Below are positions 8,961 to 18,351 of a stretch of DNA of 64,000 nucleotides, piece after piece (position 1 is the stretch's first letter; each line of letters begins with the position of its first letter). The notes under the pieces were generated by a model, which was not told where the DNA came from, made no database searches, and worked only from the letters and a program-made list of their open reading frames with translations. The stretch is from Tenacibaculum agarivorans (lineage in GTDB: Bacteria; Bacteroidota; Bacteroidia; Flavobacteriales; Flavobacteriaceae): contig NZ_MSMP01000009.1 of NCBI RefSeq assembly GCF_001936575.1, positions 124,001 to 188,000 of the forward strand, read 5' to 3'. A program made the translations under genes and the position numbers.

Positions 8961-10487
8961 TTAGGATATTACTTTTTCTGCAAAGTAAATAGTGCTTAAT
9001 GAAGTGATATCACCTGCTTTATTTCTTCTGAAAATATCTTTAGCTCCTACTTCTGCTATGGAAGATTTTCCCATTGCAGAAACCACCTCTTTAACTGCCA
9101 AGATAGTTTTCGAATGATAATTTTTTACTCTTACATTTTTATCTGCTACCACTAAAGCTTCAACTAAATCTTCATCTTGCGTAGCTACTCCTACAGGACA
9201 AGTATCTAAATTACATTCTCTTGCTTGTATACAACCTAAACTTAACATAAAACTTCTAGCCATACCAATAGCATCTGCTCCGATAGCCATCAATTTCACA
9301 ATATCAAAAGCATCTATTGCTTTTCCACTTGCTATAATCTTAATCTGATCTTTCAAATTGTATTTTACTAATGTTTTATATACAAAAGCAAGCCCCTCCA
9401 ATAATGGTGTTCCAACATAATTAGAAAACTCCAAAGGTGCAGAACCTGTACCTCCTTCTCCTCCATCTACAGCAATAAAATCTGGGTAATTATTACGTTC
9501 TGCAAATGTTTTAATCATCTCCTCTATTTCTTCATTATTTCCTACACAAAATTTAATTCCAATAGGCTTTCCTTCACTTAAATCTCTAACTTTTTGTAGA
9601 AAAGTAACCATTTCTGTAAAATTTGAAAAAGCAGAATGACTAGGCGGAGAATCTACTCTTGTAAATGGTTCTACAGCTCTAATTTTTGCAATCTCTTCTG
9701 TATTCTTTTTTGCTGGTAAAATTCCTCCGTGACCAGGCTTTGCTCCTTGTGATAGTTTAATCTCTATCATTTTTACCTGCGGTTTAACTGCATTTTCTTT
9801 AAAAATATCATCGTCAAAATATCGCTTTCCATCAACTGTTTTTCCTGCACCAAAATACCCCGTTCCTACCTGAAAAATTAGATCGCCACCTTGTAAATGA
9901 TATGGAGAAATACCACCTTCTCCCGTATTATGCGCAAAATTTCCCATTTTAGCCCCTTGATTTAATGCCATAATTGCATTTTTACTTAGAGAACCGAAGG
10001 ACATTGCCGAAATATTTATGATTGAACTTTCATATTTTTGAGTGCATTTATCTGATCCAAACACCACTGATTCTCCTTTCACATCATGATGATCTGTAGG
10101 AAAAATAGAATGCTTTACAAATTCGTATCCTTTTTCATATACATTATGTTGCGTTCCAAAAGGAACTGTTTCCACTTCTTTTTTAGCACGCTGATATACA
10201 ATACTTCTCTTTTCTCTATTGATTGGCGTTCCATTTAAATCATCTTCAATAAAATATTGTTGGATTTTCTCTCTTTCTTCTTCAAAAAACCAACGTAATC
10301 TAGCCACTATAGGGAACGCTCGCATTAACGAATGACTTTTTTGAATAAAGGCATCATAAATTGCTAGTATTGTAAAAGCTGAAGCAATTGTTAATAAGAT
10401 AAAATTTCCTGTGTCAGGAATAAAATATGTTAATACTCCACATAGGATATTAATAACAATCACAATTGCCAAAATAGTGTCTCTCAT
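8961..10487 (-). CDS. FMN-binding glutamate-synthase-family protein, membrane-anchored
   Basis: 508 aa. Two hydrophobic segments at residues about 3-45 (ILAIVIVINILCGVLTYF, FILLTIASAFTILAIYDAF) anchor the N-terminus. The rest is the FMN/Fe-S barrel domain of glutamate synthase: SAMSFGSLSKNA, GEGGISPYH, GAKPGHGG, AVDGGEGGTGSAP and SGKAIDAFD. Three cysteines at 419, 425 and 430 (spacing 6 and 5) match the ligands of the [3Fe-4S] cluster in GltB. The glutaminase domain and GXGXG domain of full GltB are absent, so this is the stand-alone type common in Bacteroidota, whose physiological substrate is not firmly known. Glutamate formation from 2-oxoglutarate is therefore only a possibility. Confidence 0.9.
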   Translation of the reverse strand: MRDTILAIVIVINILCGVLTYFIPDTGNFILLTIASAFTILAIYDAFIQKSHSLMRAFPIVARLRWFFEEEREKIQQYFIEDDLNGTPINREKRSIVYQRAKKEVETVPFGTQHNVYEKGYEFVKHSIFPTDHHDVKGESVVFGSDKCTQKYESSIINISAMSFGSLSKNAIMALNQGAKMGNFAHNTGEGGISPYHLQGGDLIFQVGTGYFGAGKTVDGKRYFDDDIFKENAVKPQVKMIEIKLSQGAKPGHGGILPAKKNTEEIAKIRAVEPFTRVDSPPSHSAFSNFTEMVTFLQKVRDLSEGKPIGIKFCVGNNEEIEEMIKTFAERNNYPDFIAVDGGEGGTGSAPLEFSNYVGTPLLEGLAFVYKTLVKYNLKDQIKIIASGKAIDAFDIVKLMAIGADAIGMARSFMLSLGCIQARECNLDTCPVGVATQDEDLVEALVVADKNVRVKNYHSKTILAVKEVVSAMGKSSIAEVGAKDIFRRNKAGDITSLSTIYFAEKVIS

Positions 10488-10535
10488 TCTTTTGAATTTT
10501 TGTTAGTATTTACGCTAAGATACAAGATTTGTTGT

Positions 10536-10566
10536 ACAAAAAAAGCACTAACAATGTTAGTGCTTT
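10536..10566 (-). terminator. Rho-independent terminator downstream of the L31 gene
   Basis: A 12-bp inverted repeat (10542-10553 with 10555-10566, AAAGCACTAACA) is followed on the minus strand by a run of T. It lies between the L31 stop and the start of the glutamate-synthase-like gene, which therefore needs its own promoter or read-through. Confidence 0.8.
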
Positions 10567-10588
10567 CCTATTTTTATGTTTGCTTAAT

Positions 10589-10840
10589 TTATTTTTTAAA
10601 TTTAGCATATTTGTTCTTGAACTTGTCAATACGTCCAGCAGTATCTACTAACTTAGACTTACCAGTGTAAAACGGGTGAGAAGTTCTTGAAATTTCTAAC
10701 TTTACTAGCGGATATTCTGTTCCTTCAACTTCTAAAGTTTCTTTTGTAGCAGCTGTAGATCTTGTTAAGAATACATCTCCGTTAGACATATCTTTGAAAG
10801 CCACCATTCTATAATTTTCTGGGTGTATACCTTTTTTCAT
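10589..10840 (-). CDS. rpmE2: 50S ribosomal protein L31 type B
   Basis: 83 aa, standard length. [21 protein letters not shown], then [22 protein letters not shown] and the basic tail are diagnostic of L31. There is no cysteine at all, so it is the zinc-independent (type B, C-minus) form rather than the CxxC type. In bacteria holding both forms, type B is used under zinc limitation. In Bacteroidota it is often the only copy, which cannot be judged from this window. It has its own promoter and terminator. Confidence 0.97.
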   Translation of the reverse strand: MKKGIHPENYRMVAFKDMSNGDVFLTRSTAATKETLEVEGTEYPLVKLEISRTSHPFYTGKSKLVDTAGRIDKFKNKYAKFKK

Positions 10841-10935
10841 CTTAAAACTTTTAATTTAGTGCGAAATTGCTTAAAATTGGTAAGGTTTTAAACGCATTCA
10901 ATAAAATCAAAAACCTGCAATGGCTATTGAGGGTG

Positions 10936-10965
10936 CAAATTTAACCCTTTTTTTTAAATTCCAAA
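10936..10965 (-). promoter_or_regulatory. Bacteroidota-type promoter of the L31 gene
   Basis: On the minus strand a TTTG (10965-10962) is followed after 18 bases by TAAATTTG (10943-10936). This is an exact match to the -33 TTTG / -7 TAnnTTTG consensus used by the primary sigma factor of Bacteroidota. It predicts transcription starting near 10930 and a leader of about 90 bases before the L31 start codon. Confidence 0.6.
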
Positions 10966-11025
10966 CAAATAAATTGTTTTATTTGTATTGAAATTAATGA
11001 ACCAATATATTCAACAAGTCTTCTT

Positions 11026-12069
11026 ATGAAACTTTCACACTTTTTAAGTATACTAACAATTATAATTTTAGGGTTAACATCTTGTAGTAAAAAAAGTTAT
11101 AAATTCAAATTAGATACTCCTAAAAAAGCAACTGTTGGAGAAAAAGTGAACGTAACTCTTCAACAAATAAGTGGTGATCCCGCAGATAGTATTCATGTAT
11201 ACTTAGGTCAACAGAAATTATCTTTTCAAAACAATAAAGCAGAAATAAATACCGCTAATTTTGGTGTAGGAAAACATCAAATTACTGCATTAGCTTTTGT
11301 TCCTGGTAAAGTGAAAAAAGTTAGAAAATCTATCGAAGTATTTTCAAACAAAAAACCTGATTTATATTCTTTTAAAATAATCAATACTTTTCCTCATGAT
11401 AAAGAATCTTTTACTCAAGGTTTAGAATATTATAATGGTTATTTATATGAAACAACAGGAAGAAAAGGGCAATCTTGGTTACGAAAAATAGATATTAAAA
11501 CTGGTGAAGTATTACAACAATATGATTTGAGTGATAAATATTTTGGTGAAGGAATGACTATCTTCAACAATGAAATATTCTGGTTAACCTGGCATGCTAA
11601 AAAAGGATTTATCTTTGATTTAGAAACTTTTAAACTTAAAAAAGAATTTCCATACAATAAAAGTAATGAAGGCTGGGGCTTAACACATAGTACCTCAGAA
11701 CTTATTAAGTCTGACGGTTCTAATAAAATTTGGTTTTTAAATCCTGAAAGTCAAAAAGAACAAAGAAATATTCAAGTATATACTAATGATCGTTCTTTAG
11801 AGAAACTTAATGAACTAGAGTTTATAAATGGTAAAATATATGCTAATTATTGGCAAAAACCATTAATAGCAATGGTAAATCCTAATAATGGTATAGTTGA
11901 AGGTATTATAGATTTAAGAAATCTTGTTAAAGAGATGGAAAAAACTCAAAAGCTTGTAAATGATGATGATGTTTTAAATGGGATTGCATATGATGCTGAT
12001 AACAACCGTTTATTTGTTACAGGTAAACGTTGGAATAAATTATTCGAAATAGAAATTATCAAACAGTAA
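11026..12069 (+). CDS. Glutaminyl-peptide cyclotransferase lipoprotein
   Basis: 347 aa. The lipobox LTSC puts the lipid-bearing cysteine at 20, so the enzyme is membrane-anchored. Residues about 30-120 form an extra beta-sandwich. The remainder is the five-bladed glutamine cyclotransferase domain: FPHDKESFTQGL, YNGYLYETTGRKGQS, FGEGMTIFNNEIFWLTW, NEGWGLTH and NGIAYDADNNRLFVTGK. The enzyme turns N-terminal Gln into pyroglutamate. Many exported proteins in this window expose Gln after signal-peptide cleavage, so they are plausible substrates. The beta-helix lipoprotein gene starts 39 bases downstream, and the two are probably co-transcribed. Confidence 0.92.
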   Translation: MKLSHFLSILTIIILGLTSCSKKSYKFKLDTPKKATVGEKVNVTLQQISGDPADSIHVYLGQQKLSFQNNKAEINTANFGVGKHQITALAFVPGKVKKVRKSIEVFSNKKPDLYSFKIINTFPHDKESFTQGLEYYNGYLYETTGRKGQSWLRKIDIKTGEVLQQYDLSDKYFGEGMTIFNNEIFWLTWHAKKGFIFDLETFKLKKEFPYNKSNEGWGLTHSTSELIKSDGSNKIWFLNPESQKEQRNIQVYTNDRSLEKLNELEFINGKIYANYWQKPLIAMVNPNNGIVEGIIDLRNLVKEMEKTQKLVNDDDVLNGIAYDADNNRLFVTGKRWNKLFEIEIIKQ

Positions 12070-12108
12070 TCACTAAGTAATTATCAGTTATCAATAAGAA
12101 AGTAAATT

Positions 12109-13632
12109 ATGATTAAAAAGTTAATACAGCCTATGTTAATTGTTGCTATTATAGTAGCAACAGTAAGTTCATGTAGAAAAGATTTTAGTACTGTACCTAG
12201 CTTTGGTAATCTTGAATTTTCTAAGGATACTGTTTTTTTAGATACAATTTTCACCAATATTGGATCTGCCACATACAATTTAAGAGTATACAACCGTAGT
12301 GATAAAGCAATTACTATACCTGAAATTAAGCTTGAAAATGGAATAACGTCCAATTATCGTTTAAATGTTGATGGTATTCCTGGTAAACAATTTGAAGATA
12401 TTGAGATCCTAGCCAAAGACAGTATTTTTGTTTTTGTTGAAACTACTATTGATTTTGATGCTATTTCTGATCCACTTTACACCGATCGTATTTTATTTGA
12501 TAATGGCGATAATCAACAAGATGTTGATTTAGTTACCTTAGTTAGAAATGCTAATTTTATATTTCCAGGTAGAACTCCTTCAACCATGGAGATTGACAAT
12601 CTCTTTTTAGATGGTCAACTCACCAATCTTCAAGGACGTTTTTTAACTGATAGCGAACTTAGATTTACAAAAGAAAAACCTTACGTTATTTATGGCTTTG
12701 CTGCAGTTCCTGCAAATAAAACCTTAACTATAGAAGCAGGAGCAACAATCCATTTCCATAATAATTCAGGTCTTATAGTTGATAATGGAGGAACATTAAA
12801 AGTGAATGGGACTTTAGAAGAAAAAGTAGTTTTTCAAGGAGACCGATTACAAGATGCTTTTAGTAGAGTTTCTGGACAATGGGGTACTATTTGGATGCGT
12901 TCTGGTAGTGTTGAAAATGAAATTAACCATGCACAAATTAAAAATGGCGTTGTAGGTCTTTTGGTAGATGGAGATATCGAGTCAAGTACCGAACCTACAC
13001 TTCGATTAAAAAATACTGAAGTTTATAATCAAACCGCATTTGGTGTTCTTGGAAGGCAAGCTTGGATTGAAGGAGAAAATGTAGTTATTGGAAACGCAGG
13101 ACAGGTTTGTTTTGGAGGTACTGTTGGTGGATCGTATCATTTTACACATTCAACTTTTGCTAACTATTGGAACAGAAGTTTACGTACATTACCAGCGGTT
13201 TTGATAAATAATTTCCTAACGACTACCGATGATGATGGAAATGAAACTACTATAACCCGAAATTTGTTAGCCGCTAATTTTACCAATTGTATTATTGAAG
13301 GTAATAATAACATTGAATTTGTTTTAGATAGACTTCCTGATGGTTCTACCTTTGAATATAATCTAAAAAATTGTCTAATTCAATTTGATGATTTCAATGA
13401 TAGCTTTAAAAATAATGCTGAATTGAATTTTTCTGATGCAACTCGTTATGAGAATATTTTCTTAAACAAAAACCCTGATTTTAAAGACGTTTCTAAAGAA
13501 GAATTCATTATCGGAGAAAATAGTGATGCTATTGGTCAAGGGAGAGTTACACCTGTTACTTCTGACATACTTGGAGTAATGAGAAGTGCAACTCCAGATC
13601 TTGGTGCTTATCAACATATTACGTTTAACTAA
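12109..13632 (+). CDS. Lipoprotein with predicted right-handed beta-helix
   Basis: 507 aa. The lipobox VSSC gives the lipidated cysteine at 22. An N-terminal beta-sandwich (about 35-150; DTVFLDTIFTNIGSATYNLRVYN) resembles the Ig-like domains of ASPM/SPD-2/hydin type. From about 200 the protein runs in short beta turns with repeated N/D and G (TLTIEAGATIHFHNNSGLIV, GTLKVNGTLEEKVVF, INHAQIKNGVVGLLVDGD). That pattern is typical of a right-handed parallel beta-helix. It ends LGVMRSATPDLGAYQH, a common closing motif of right-handed parallel beta-helix proteins. No catalytic residues can be named. Its position after the cyclotransferase suggests an outer-membrane or periplasmic partner, unproven. 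Confidence 0.8.
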   Translation: MIKKLIQPMLIVAIIVATVSSCRKDFSTVPSFGNLEFSKDTVFLDTIFTNIGSATYNLRVYNRSDKAITIPEIKLENGITSNYRLNVDGIPGKQFEDIEILAKDSIFVFVETTIDFDAISDPLYTDRILFDNGDNQQDVDLVTLVRNANFIFPGRTPSTMEIDNLFLDGQLTNLQGRFLTDSELRFTKEKPYVIYGFAAVPANKTLTIEAGATIHFHNNSGLIVDNGGTLKVNGTLEEKVVFQGDRLQDAFSRVSGQWGTIWMRSGSVENEINHAQIKNGVVGLLVDGDIESSTEPTLRLKNTEVYNQTAFGVLGRQAWIEGENVVIGNAGQVCFGGTVGGSYHFTHSTFANYWNRSLRTLPAVLINNFLTTTDDDGNETTITRNLLAANFTNCIIEGNNNIEFVLDRLPDGSTFEYNLKNCLIQFDDFNDSFKNNAELNFSDATRYENIFLNKNPDFKDVSKEEFIIGENSDAIGQGRVTPVTSDILGVMRSATPDLGAYQHITFN

Positions 13633-13827
13633 TCTGCCTTTTTCATTTACCTAAACAATAACTACAGCTCGTCGAATTACAAAAAAATGAACGGATGTTT
13701 GTGCTAATTTTACAGCAAAGTTTGTTTCATTATAATTATTTATAGTAGTTAATTTGGTTTGTAAAAGAGCTATTTGTTGACGGGAGGATATGAATAGTTC
13801 TTTTCTTTTGTATTAAAACACCAAATA
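13633..13827. other. Intergenic region between convergent genes, no feature identified
   Basis: 195 bases between two stop codons. It is less A/T-homopolymeric than other gaps but has no long hairpin, no reading frame above 20 codons that I find convincing and no tRNA fold. Confidence 0.4.
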
Positions 13828-14823
13828 TCAATTTAACTTTTGAGTTAAATGATCTACAAACTTCTTTTTATCATCTATAACTATTGCAAAATTATCTGCT
13901 TTTTTTATCATACCATACATACTGGTATAAGCTGCTTCTTGATTTAACTGTACAATAACATTATGTCCTGTTAACTTACCAATAAAAGCTAAATGATTTA
14001 CCTCATTAGACTCTTTAGAATTTATTTGTACCTTATCAATATTCTTAAAATCTATAACTGCTTTACCAAAAAAACCAAAAAACAAGTATAACTTTTTATT
14101 TTTATCATCAACATAGACCGGATTAAATCTTAATGACTTGTATAAAGCGAAAAATTGGATTATGGTATACACACTCAAAACACTCAATATCCATGCTAAA
14201 ACAACACTTATTTTGACTAAAAGCATATGTAAGACAAATGTCTCTATCAAAATGATAAGCATAATACCTATTAAAATTCCCTGATAACTACCTTCTTTAT
14301 GATATGAGTACTCGTTTGGTTTGAACTCTTTAGATTTCCACTTAAAAAACGCATAATAAAATACTTTGATTTCCATAACTAAAAAATTAGCTATTCTAGC
14401 TGGGAATAGTTCTTTAGCAAGATTATCCAAAGCTCCCAAAAAATCTTTACTCGTATTGCTTTTTACCTTTTTATGTAGTGTAATCGTTTTTAATAATACA
14501 AACCCTAATACTAAAACTTCAAGCAATGGAACTAGAACTTGTTGTATTGGCTGTAACAAAAATTGATGTTCATGAGGGAGAATAGTTCTACTTGTAAAAA
14601 CTCCTATAACAAACAGTGTTATAATCGTTAATTTGTTGATACTCTTTTTTCGAATTAAAAAAGCATAGGTTAATGGAATAACCAATAGAAAATCAACAAT
14701 AAATGATAGTGCTAAATTAGAAGAAAAAGAAATATTCTTACTCAATAAGATTAATGAAAGCATCATTAAAAAAGGAATAAGTAAAAAATTAAATCGACTG
14801 TAAAATCTATAGATATTCACCAT
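13828..14823 (-). CDS. Integral membrane protein of unknown function
   Basis: 331 aa. About seven hydrophobic segments are visible: four in the first 115 residues, one or two at about 180-225, and a weaker one later. The C-terminal 90 residues form a soluble domain (LFFGFFGKAVIDFKNIDKVQINSK, HNVIVQLNQEA) that looks like a PH-like or bPH-type beta-barrel, by impression only. No transporter or enzyme motif is seen. It is convergent with the beta-helix lipoprotein gene and stands alone. Confidence 0.7.
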   Translation of the reverse strand: MVNIYRFYSRFNFLLIPFLMMLSLILLSKNISFSSNLALSFIVDFLLVIPLTYAFLIRKKSINKLTIITLFVIGVFTSRTILPHEHQFLLQPIQQVLVPLLEVLVLGFVLLKTITLHKKVKSNTSKDFLGALDNLAKELFPARIANFLVMEIKVFYYAFFKWKSKEFKPNEYSYHKEGSYQGILIGIMLIILIETFVLHMLLVKISVVLAWILSVLSVYTIIQFFALYKSLRFNPVYVDDKNKKLYLFFGFFGKAVIDFKNIDKVQINSKESNEVNHLAFIGKLTGHNVIVQLNQEAAYTSMYGMIKKADNFAIVIDDKKKFVDHLTQKLN

Positions 14824-14934
14824 AATACTACATTTAATGTTTCACACAAATTAGTCCACTTATTCTAGAATTTGTTACATAAAATTCTGAAGAATTATTT
14901 CTTTTTTCTTCTAGCTTACTACATAAATTATCAG

Positions 14935-16215
14935 TTAATCTTTTTTGTAAACTACACCGTTTTTCATTACAAAAACTACATTTTCTATTGTTTTTATATT
15001 TTTAATAGGGTTTTCATTAACAGCAATTATATCTGCAAAAAAGCCTCCCTTTAACTGTCCTATTTCATTCTCCATTTTTAAAATCTTCGCATTAGTTATG
15101 GTTGCTGCTTGTATAGTTTCTATTGGAGGCATACCGGCCTCGACCATGTAACCAAACTCTTTAGCATTATTACCATGTTTGAACACACCTGCATCAGTAC
15201 CAAAAGCAATCCCTACTCCTCTTTTATATGCTTTAGCAAAAGTCCCTTGAATTTGTGGACCTACTGCTAATGCTTTAGGAACTACAATATCAGGATAATA
15301 ACCTTTCACTCTAGCCTTTTCCTCAACTTCCTTACCTGCTGTTATGGTTGGTACAAGATAAGCATCATGCTTTTTCATAAGGTCCATAGTAGCTTCACTC
15401 ATATAAGTTCCATGTTCAATAGTTTTCACTCCACCAATAACAGCTCTTTGCATTCCTTCATCTCCATGCGCATGTGCTGCTACATGCATACCATAATCTT
15501 TTGCCATATCGCAAATAGCCTTAACTTCTTCAATAGTAAATTGAGGATTATCTCCGCTCTTAGCTACACTTAAAACACCACCAGTAGCTGTTATTTTAAT
15601 ACAATCTGCTCCATTTTTATAGCGCTGACGTACTGCTTTTTTAGCATCTGAAACACTATTAACTACTCCTTCTTTTGGTCCAGGATTTCCTATTAAAATT
15701 CTTTTACTACCATTAGTAGGATCAGCATGTCCACCCGTAGACGCTAATGCTTTTCCAGCGGTAAAAACTCTAGGCCCAGGGATTTTACCTTGATTAATTG
15801 CTTTTTTTATAGATATATTTACACCAGTACCTCCTAAATCTCGTACTGTAGTAAATCCTTTTAATAAAGTAGTTTTAGCAAAACCTACAGAATTAAATGC
15901 TATATCTGCTTCATCTAAGATATAACTATCTAAACGGGTAGTAGGACCAAATTCATTTTCAATATGTACATGCATGTCTATTAAGCCTGGTAATACATAC
16001 TTTGTTTTTAAATCTAGTGAAATATCTTTTGAATTTTTAGGAGCAACATAGCCATCTTGTACACTAAGAATTTTATTCGCTTCTACTATAATGGTTTTTT
16101 TAGGTTGAAATTTCCCTGACTGAACATCTAATAAATTACCACAAAAAATATGTGTTTTTTGTGCTAACAATAAATTCTGAACTAATAATAGGAGTATTAG
16201 AAATATTTTTTTCAT
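14935..16215 (-). CDS. Exported amidohydrolase (metal-dependent, imidazolonepropionase-like)
   Basis: 426 aa from the ATG at 16215. I chose this start because it opens directly with a signal peptide (MKKIFLILLLLVQNLLLA, then Gln19); an in-frame ATG 27 codons upstream would bury it. Metal ligands of the amidohydrolase superfamily are in place: HVH at 82-84, Lys206 (IKIT) as probable carboxylated lysine, AHAHG at 246-250, TIEHG at 265 and the catalytic Asp340 (GTDAG). The C-terminal LKGGFFADIIAV is the usual returning beta-sandwich. It is closest to the Xaa-Pro dipeptidase / imidazolonepropionase-like group often seen in Bacteroidota. The periplasmic substrate is probably a dipeptide or lactone, not resolvable here. 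Confidence 0.9.
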   Translation of the reverse strand: MKKIFLILLLLVQNLLLAQKTHIFCGNLLDVQSGKFQPKKTIIVEANKILSVQDGYVAPKNSKDISLDLKTKYVLPGLIDMHVHIENEFGPTTRLDSYILDEADIAFNSVGFAKTTLLKGFTTVRDLGGTGVNISIKKAINQGKIPGPRVFTAGKALASTGGHADPTNGSKRILIGNPGPKEGVVNSVSDAKKAVRQRYKNGADCIKITATGGVLSVAKSGDNPQFTIEEVKAICDMAKDYGMHVAAHAHGDEGMQRAVIGGVKTIEHGTYMSEATMDLMKKHDAYLVPTITAGKEVEEKARVKGYYPDIVVPKALAVGPQIQGTFAKAYKRGVGIAFGTDAGVFKHGNNAKEFGYMVEAGMPPIETIQAATITNAKILKMENEIGQLKGGFFADIIAVNENPIKNIKTIENVVFVMKNGVVYKKD

Positions 16216-16325
16216 TATAAATTGGTTTAATAAGTTAAAAGTATTAAAATTTATAATGCAAAGGATAAAGTTGTGTAAGATGAAATATTGTTGCACTTTT
16301 GATATAAAATTTTAATTCATTTCAA

Positions 16326-17297
16326 ATGTCTGGAATTTTAGGTTTGAACTCTGATAAAAAGCGCTTTCAATATTTTGGAAAAGGTATTGATTTTACACTT
16401 CTATTTTTAAAGAATATGTTACTTACTCTGATTAGCTTTGGATTTTATTACCCTTGGGCTAAAGTAACATTATTAAATTACCACTATACAGCAACTGAAT
16501 TAGAGAATACAAGATTTACATTTCATGGAACAGGTAACGAGGTATTTAAAGGCTTTATAAAAGTGTATCTTTTAGTTTTTATATTATACATTCTGTTAGC
16601 TTATGCTTTTGCTTCTCAAAATTTCTTGTTGTCTGGTATTTTTACAAGTTTACTTTATTTAACAGCTATAGTATTGTTTCCTTTAGCAATTCATGGAGCA
16701 GTAAGATATAGAGCTTCTAGAAGTTCTTGGAAAGGAATTTACTTTAAATACTTGGGGGATAGATCAGAATTATTTTGGAAGTGTATTACAGGAACTTTAA
16801 TTACAATTTTCACTCTAGGTATTTATGGACCGTGGTTTGTAACTGATCTTAGAAAATATATAACTAGCCATTTACGTTTTGGAAATTTAGCATTTGATTT
16901 TCATGGTAAAGGAGAAACTTTATTTTGGATACATTTAAAATTCTTCCTTTTATTTCCAATTACTTTAGGTATTTATTCATTTTGGTATGTAAAGGAACTA
17001 TGGAGTTTTTATGTAGAAAACACAGAAATTACACAAAATAACAATCAGATAAAATTCAATTTTACAATGAAAGCTGGTGATGCTTTTGAGTTGTTTATTG
17101 TAAACTTTCTATTAATTATATTCACTTTTGGTTTAGCTACTCCATGGGTTATTGTAAGAACTTATACATTTATATTTCGTTTTTTAGAAATTGAAGAAGG
17201 CTTAAACACAAGTACTATACAGAAAGTTAACTATGATGATTATAGTGATGCTACAGGTGATAGTGCTTTAGATTTCTTTGACTTTGATTTAATTTAA
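16326..17297 (+). CDS. DUF898 (YjgN) family membrane protein
   Basis: 323 aa. The family pattern repeats three times: a segment like RFTFHGTGNEVFKGFIK, F.FHGKGETLFW, or KFNFTMKAGDAFELFIVN. Each is followed by hydrophobic helices ending in FGFYYPW, LGIYGPW, LGIYSFW or GLATPWV. About six membrane segments are visible. The acidic C-terminus (DDYSDATGDSALDFFDFD) is cytoplasmic-looking. The function of DUF898 is unknown. It is divergent from the amidohydrolase and 8 bases ahead of the SDR gene, so probably an operon with it. Confidence 0.87.
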   Translation: MSGILGLNSDKKRFQYFGKGIDFTLLFLKNMLLTLISFGFYYPWAKVTLLNYHYTATELENTRFTFHGTGNEVFKGFIKVYLLVFILYILLAYAFASQNFLLSGIFTSLLYLTAIVLFPLAIHGAVRYRASRSSWKGIYFKYLGDRSELFWKCITGTLITIFTLGIYGPWFVTDLRKYITSHLRFGNLAFDFHGKGETLFWIHLKFFLLFPITLGIYSFWYVKELWSFYVENTEITQNNNQIKFNFTMKAGDAFELFIVNFLLIIFTFGLATPWVIVRTYTFIFRFLEIEEGLNTSTIQKVNYDDYSDATGDSALDFFDFDLI

Positions 17298-17305
17298 TAC
17301 ACCAA

Positions 17306-17989
17306 ATGAGTAAAAATATTGTAATTACAGGAACAAGCAGAGGCATTGGTTTTAAACTAGCGCAGCAATTTGCCGAAGCTGGGCATAATGTTTTAGCTTT
17401 ATCTAGAAATAGTCTTCCTTTAGAAAAAGTAAATCACAAAAACATTATTCCCTTTTCAGTGAACTTGGCACAGGAAGAAGATAGTACTAAAGCAATTGAT
17501 TACATTACTGCAAATTGGTCTCAAGTAGATATCTTAATCAATAATGCAGGAATGCTGATTAATAAACCTTTTGAAGAATTAACTTCTGACGATTTTTTAA
17601 AAGTATATCAAGTCAATGTATTTGCTGTGGCTTCTCTTACTAAAAAACTCCTCCCTTTTATGAAATCAGGAGCACATGTAGTTACAATAAGTAGCATGGG
17701 AGGAATTCAAGGAAGCATGAAATTCCCAGGACTTGCGGCTTACAGTTCTTCTAAAGGCGCTGTAATTACTTTATCAGAATTACTTGCTGAAGAATATAAA
17801 GAACAAGGAATAGCTTTTAATGTTTTAGCTATTGGTGCTGTGCAAACTGAAATGTTAGAAGAAGCTTTCCCTGGCTATAAAGCTCCTTTAACTGCAGATC
17901 AAATGGCGGATTATGTTTTTAATTTTTCTCTTACTGGCCATACTTTTTACAACGGAAAAGTTTTACAAGTCTCGAGTTCTACTCCTTAG
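17306..17989 (+). CDS. Short-chain dehydrogenase/reductase
   Basis: 227 aa, typical classical SDR length. The cofactor motif TGTSRGIG is at 8-15, NNAG at 79-82, and the catalytic Ser130 (TISS), Tyr146 and Lys150 (YSSSK) are intact. Ser36-Arg37 region after strand 2 (ALSRN) favours NADPH. The substrate cannot be read from the sequence. It follows the DUF898 gene by 8 bases. Confidence 0.9.
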   Translation: MSKNIVITGTSRGIGFKLAQQFAEAGHNVLALSRNSLPLEKVNHKNIIPFSVNLAQEEDSTKAIDYITANWSQVDILINNAGMLINKPFEELTSDDFLKVYQVNVFAVASLTKKLLPFMKSGAHVVTISSMGGIQGSMKFPGLAAYSSSKGAVITLSELLAEEYKEQGIAFNVLAIGAVQTEMLEEAFPGYKAPLTADQMADYVFNFSLTGHTFYNGKVLQVSSSTP

Positions 17990-18063
17990 AAACTTAAGTT
18001 TAACAAAATTTTTTCAATATAAATTTAAATCTAAATGTAGTATTGTAGTATTATAAATAGTTG

Positions 18064-18351
18064 ATGACTATGAATTACACTGCAGTTTCTAAATATGCTT
18101 TTGATATAAACACTTTTAATCTTGTTTTTTCTTTAGTTATTGGTATTATTATGGGCTTTTTTTGGTCTATAGTTATATTCTGTTCTTTTGGGATTTTAAT
18201 TGGATACCTAGTATTTAATCTATTTAAAAAAAATGAATACTATATGTATTACAATTTAGGCTTTACAAAGAAAAATTTGTTATTACATGTTTGGTTACTA
18301 AACCTAATAATTTCATTGCCAATTTTTATAGTATCCATAGTTTTACAATGA
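18064..18351 (+). CDS. Small membrane protein coupled to an ABC ATPase
   Basis: 95 aa with about three hydrophobic segments (residues about 17-35, 38-57 and 75-95) and a short basic loop (FKKNEYYMYYNLGFTKKN). I start it at ATG 18064; TTG three bases upstream is an alternative. Its stop overlaps the start of the ATPase gene in an ATGA arrangement, which implies translational coupling. It is much shorter than normal ABC permeases (usually five or six helices), so it may oligomerise or be a truncated permease. I know no family name for it. Confidence 0.75.
   Translation: MTMNYTAVSKYAFDINTFNLVFSLVIGIIMGFFWSIVIFCSFGILIGYLVFNLFKKNEYYMYYNLGFTKKNLLLHVWLLNLIISLPIFIVSIVLQ

Noticed and set aside
13633..13827. 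Possible small RNA in the gap between convergent genes
   Set aside because: No promoter with correct spacing and no terminator-like hairpin could be identified.
14872..15054. Plus-strand 60-codon frame at the amidohydrolase 3' end
   Set aside because: It is antisense to the amidohydrolase and made of low-complexity aromatic residues, a shadow frame.
16216..16296. N-terminal extension of the amidohydrolase by 27 codons
   Set aside because: It would place hydrophobic non-signal sequence before a clear signal peptide that starts at the ATG at 16215.
18291..18347. Upstream extension of the ABC ATPase
   Set aside because: The extra 19 residues are the small membrane gene read in another frame; the ATGA overlap explains the true start.
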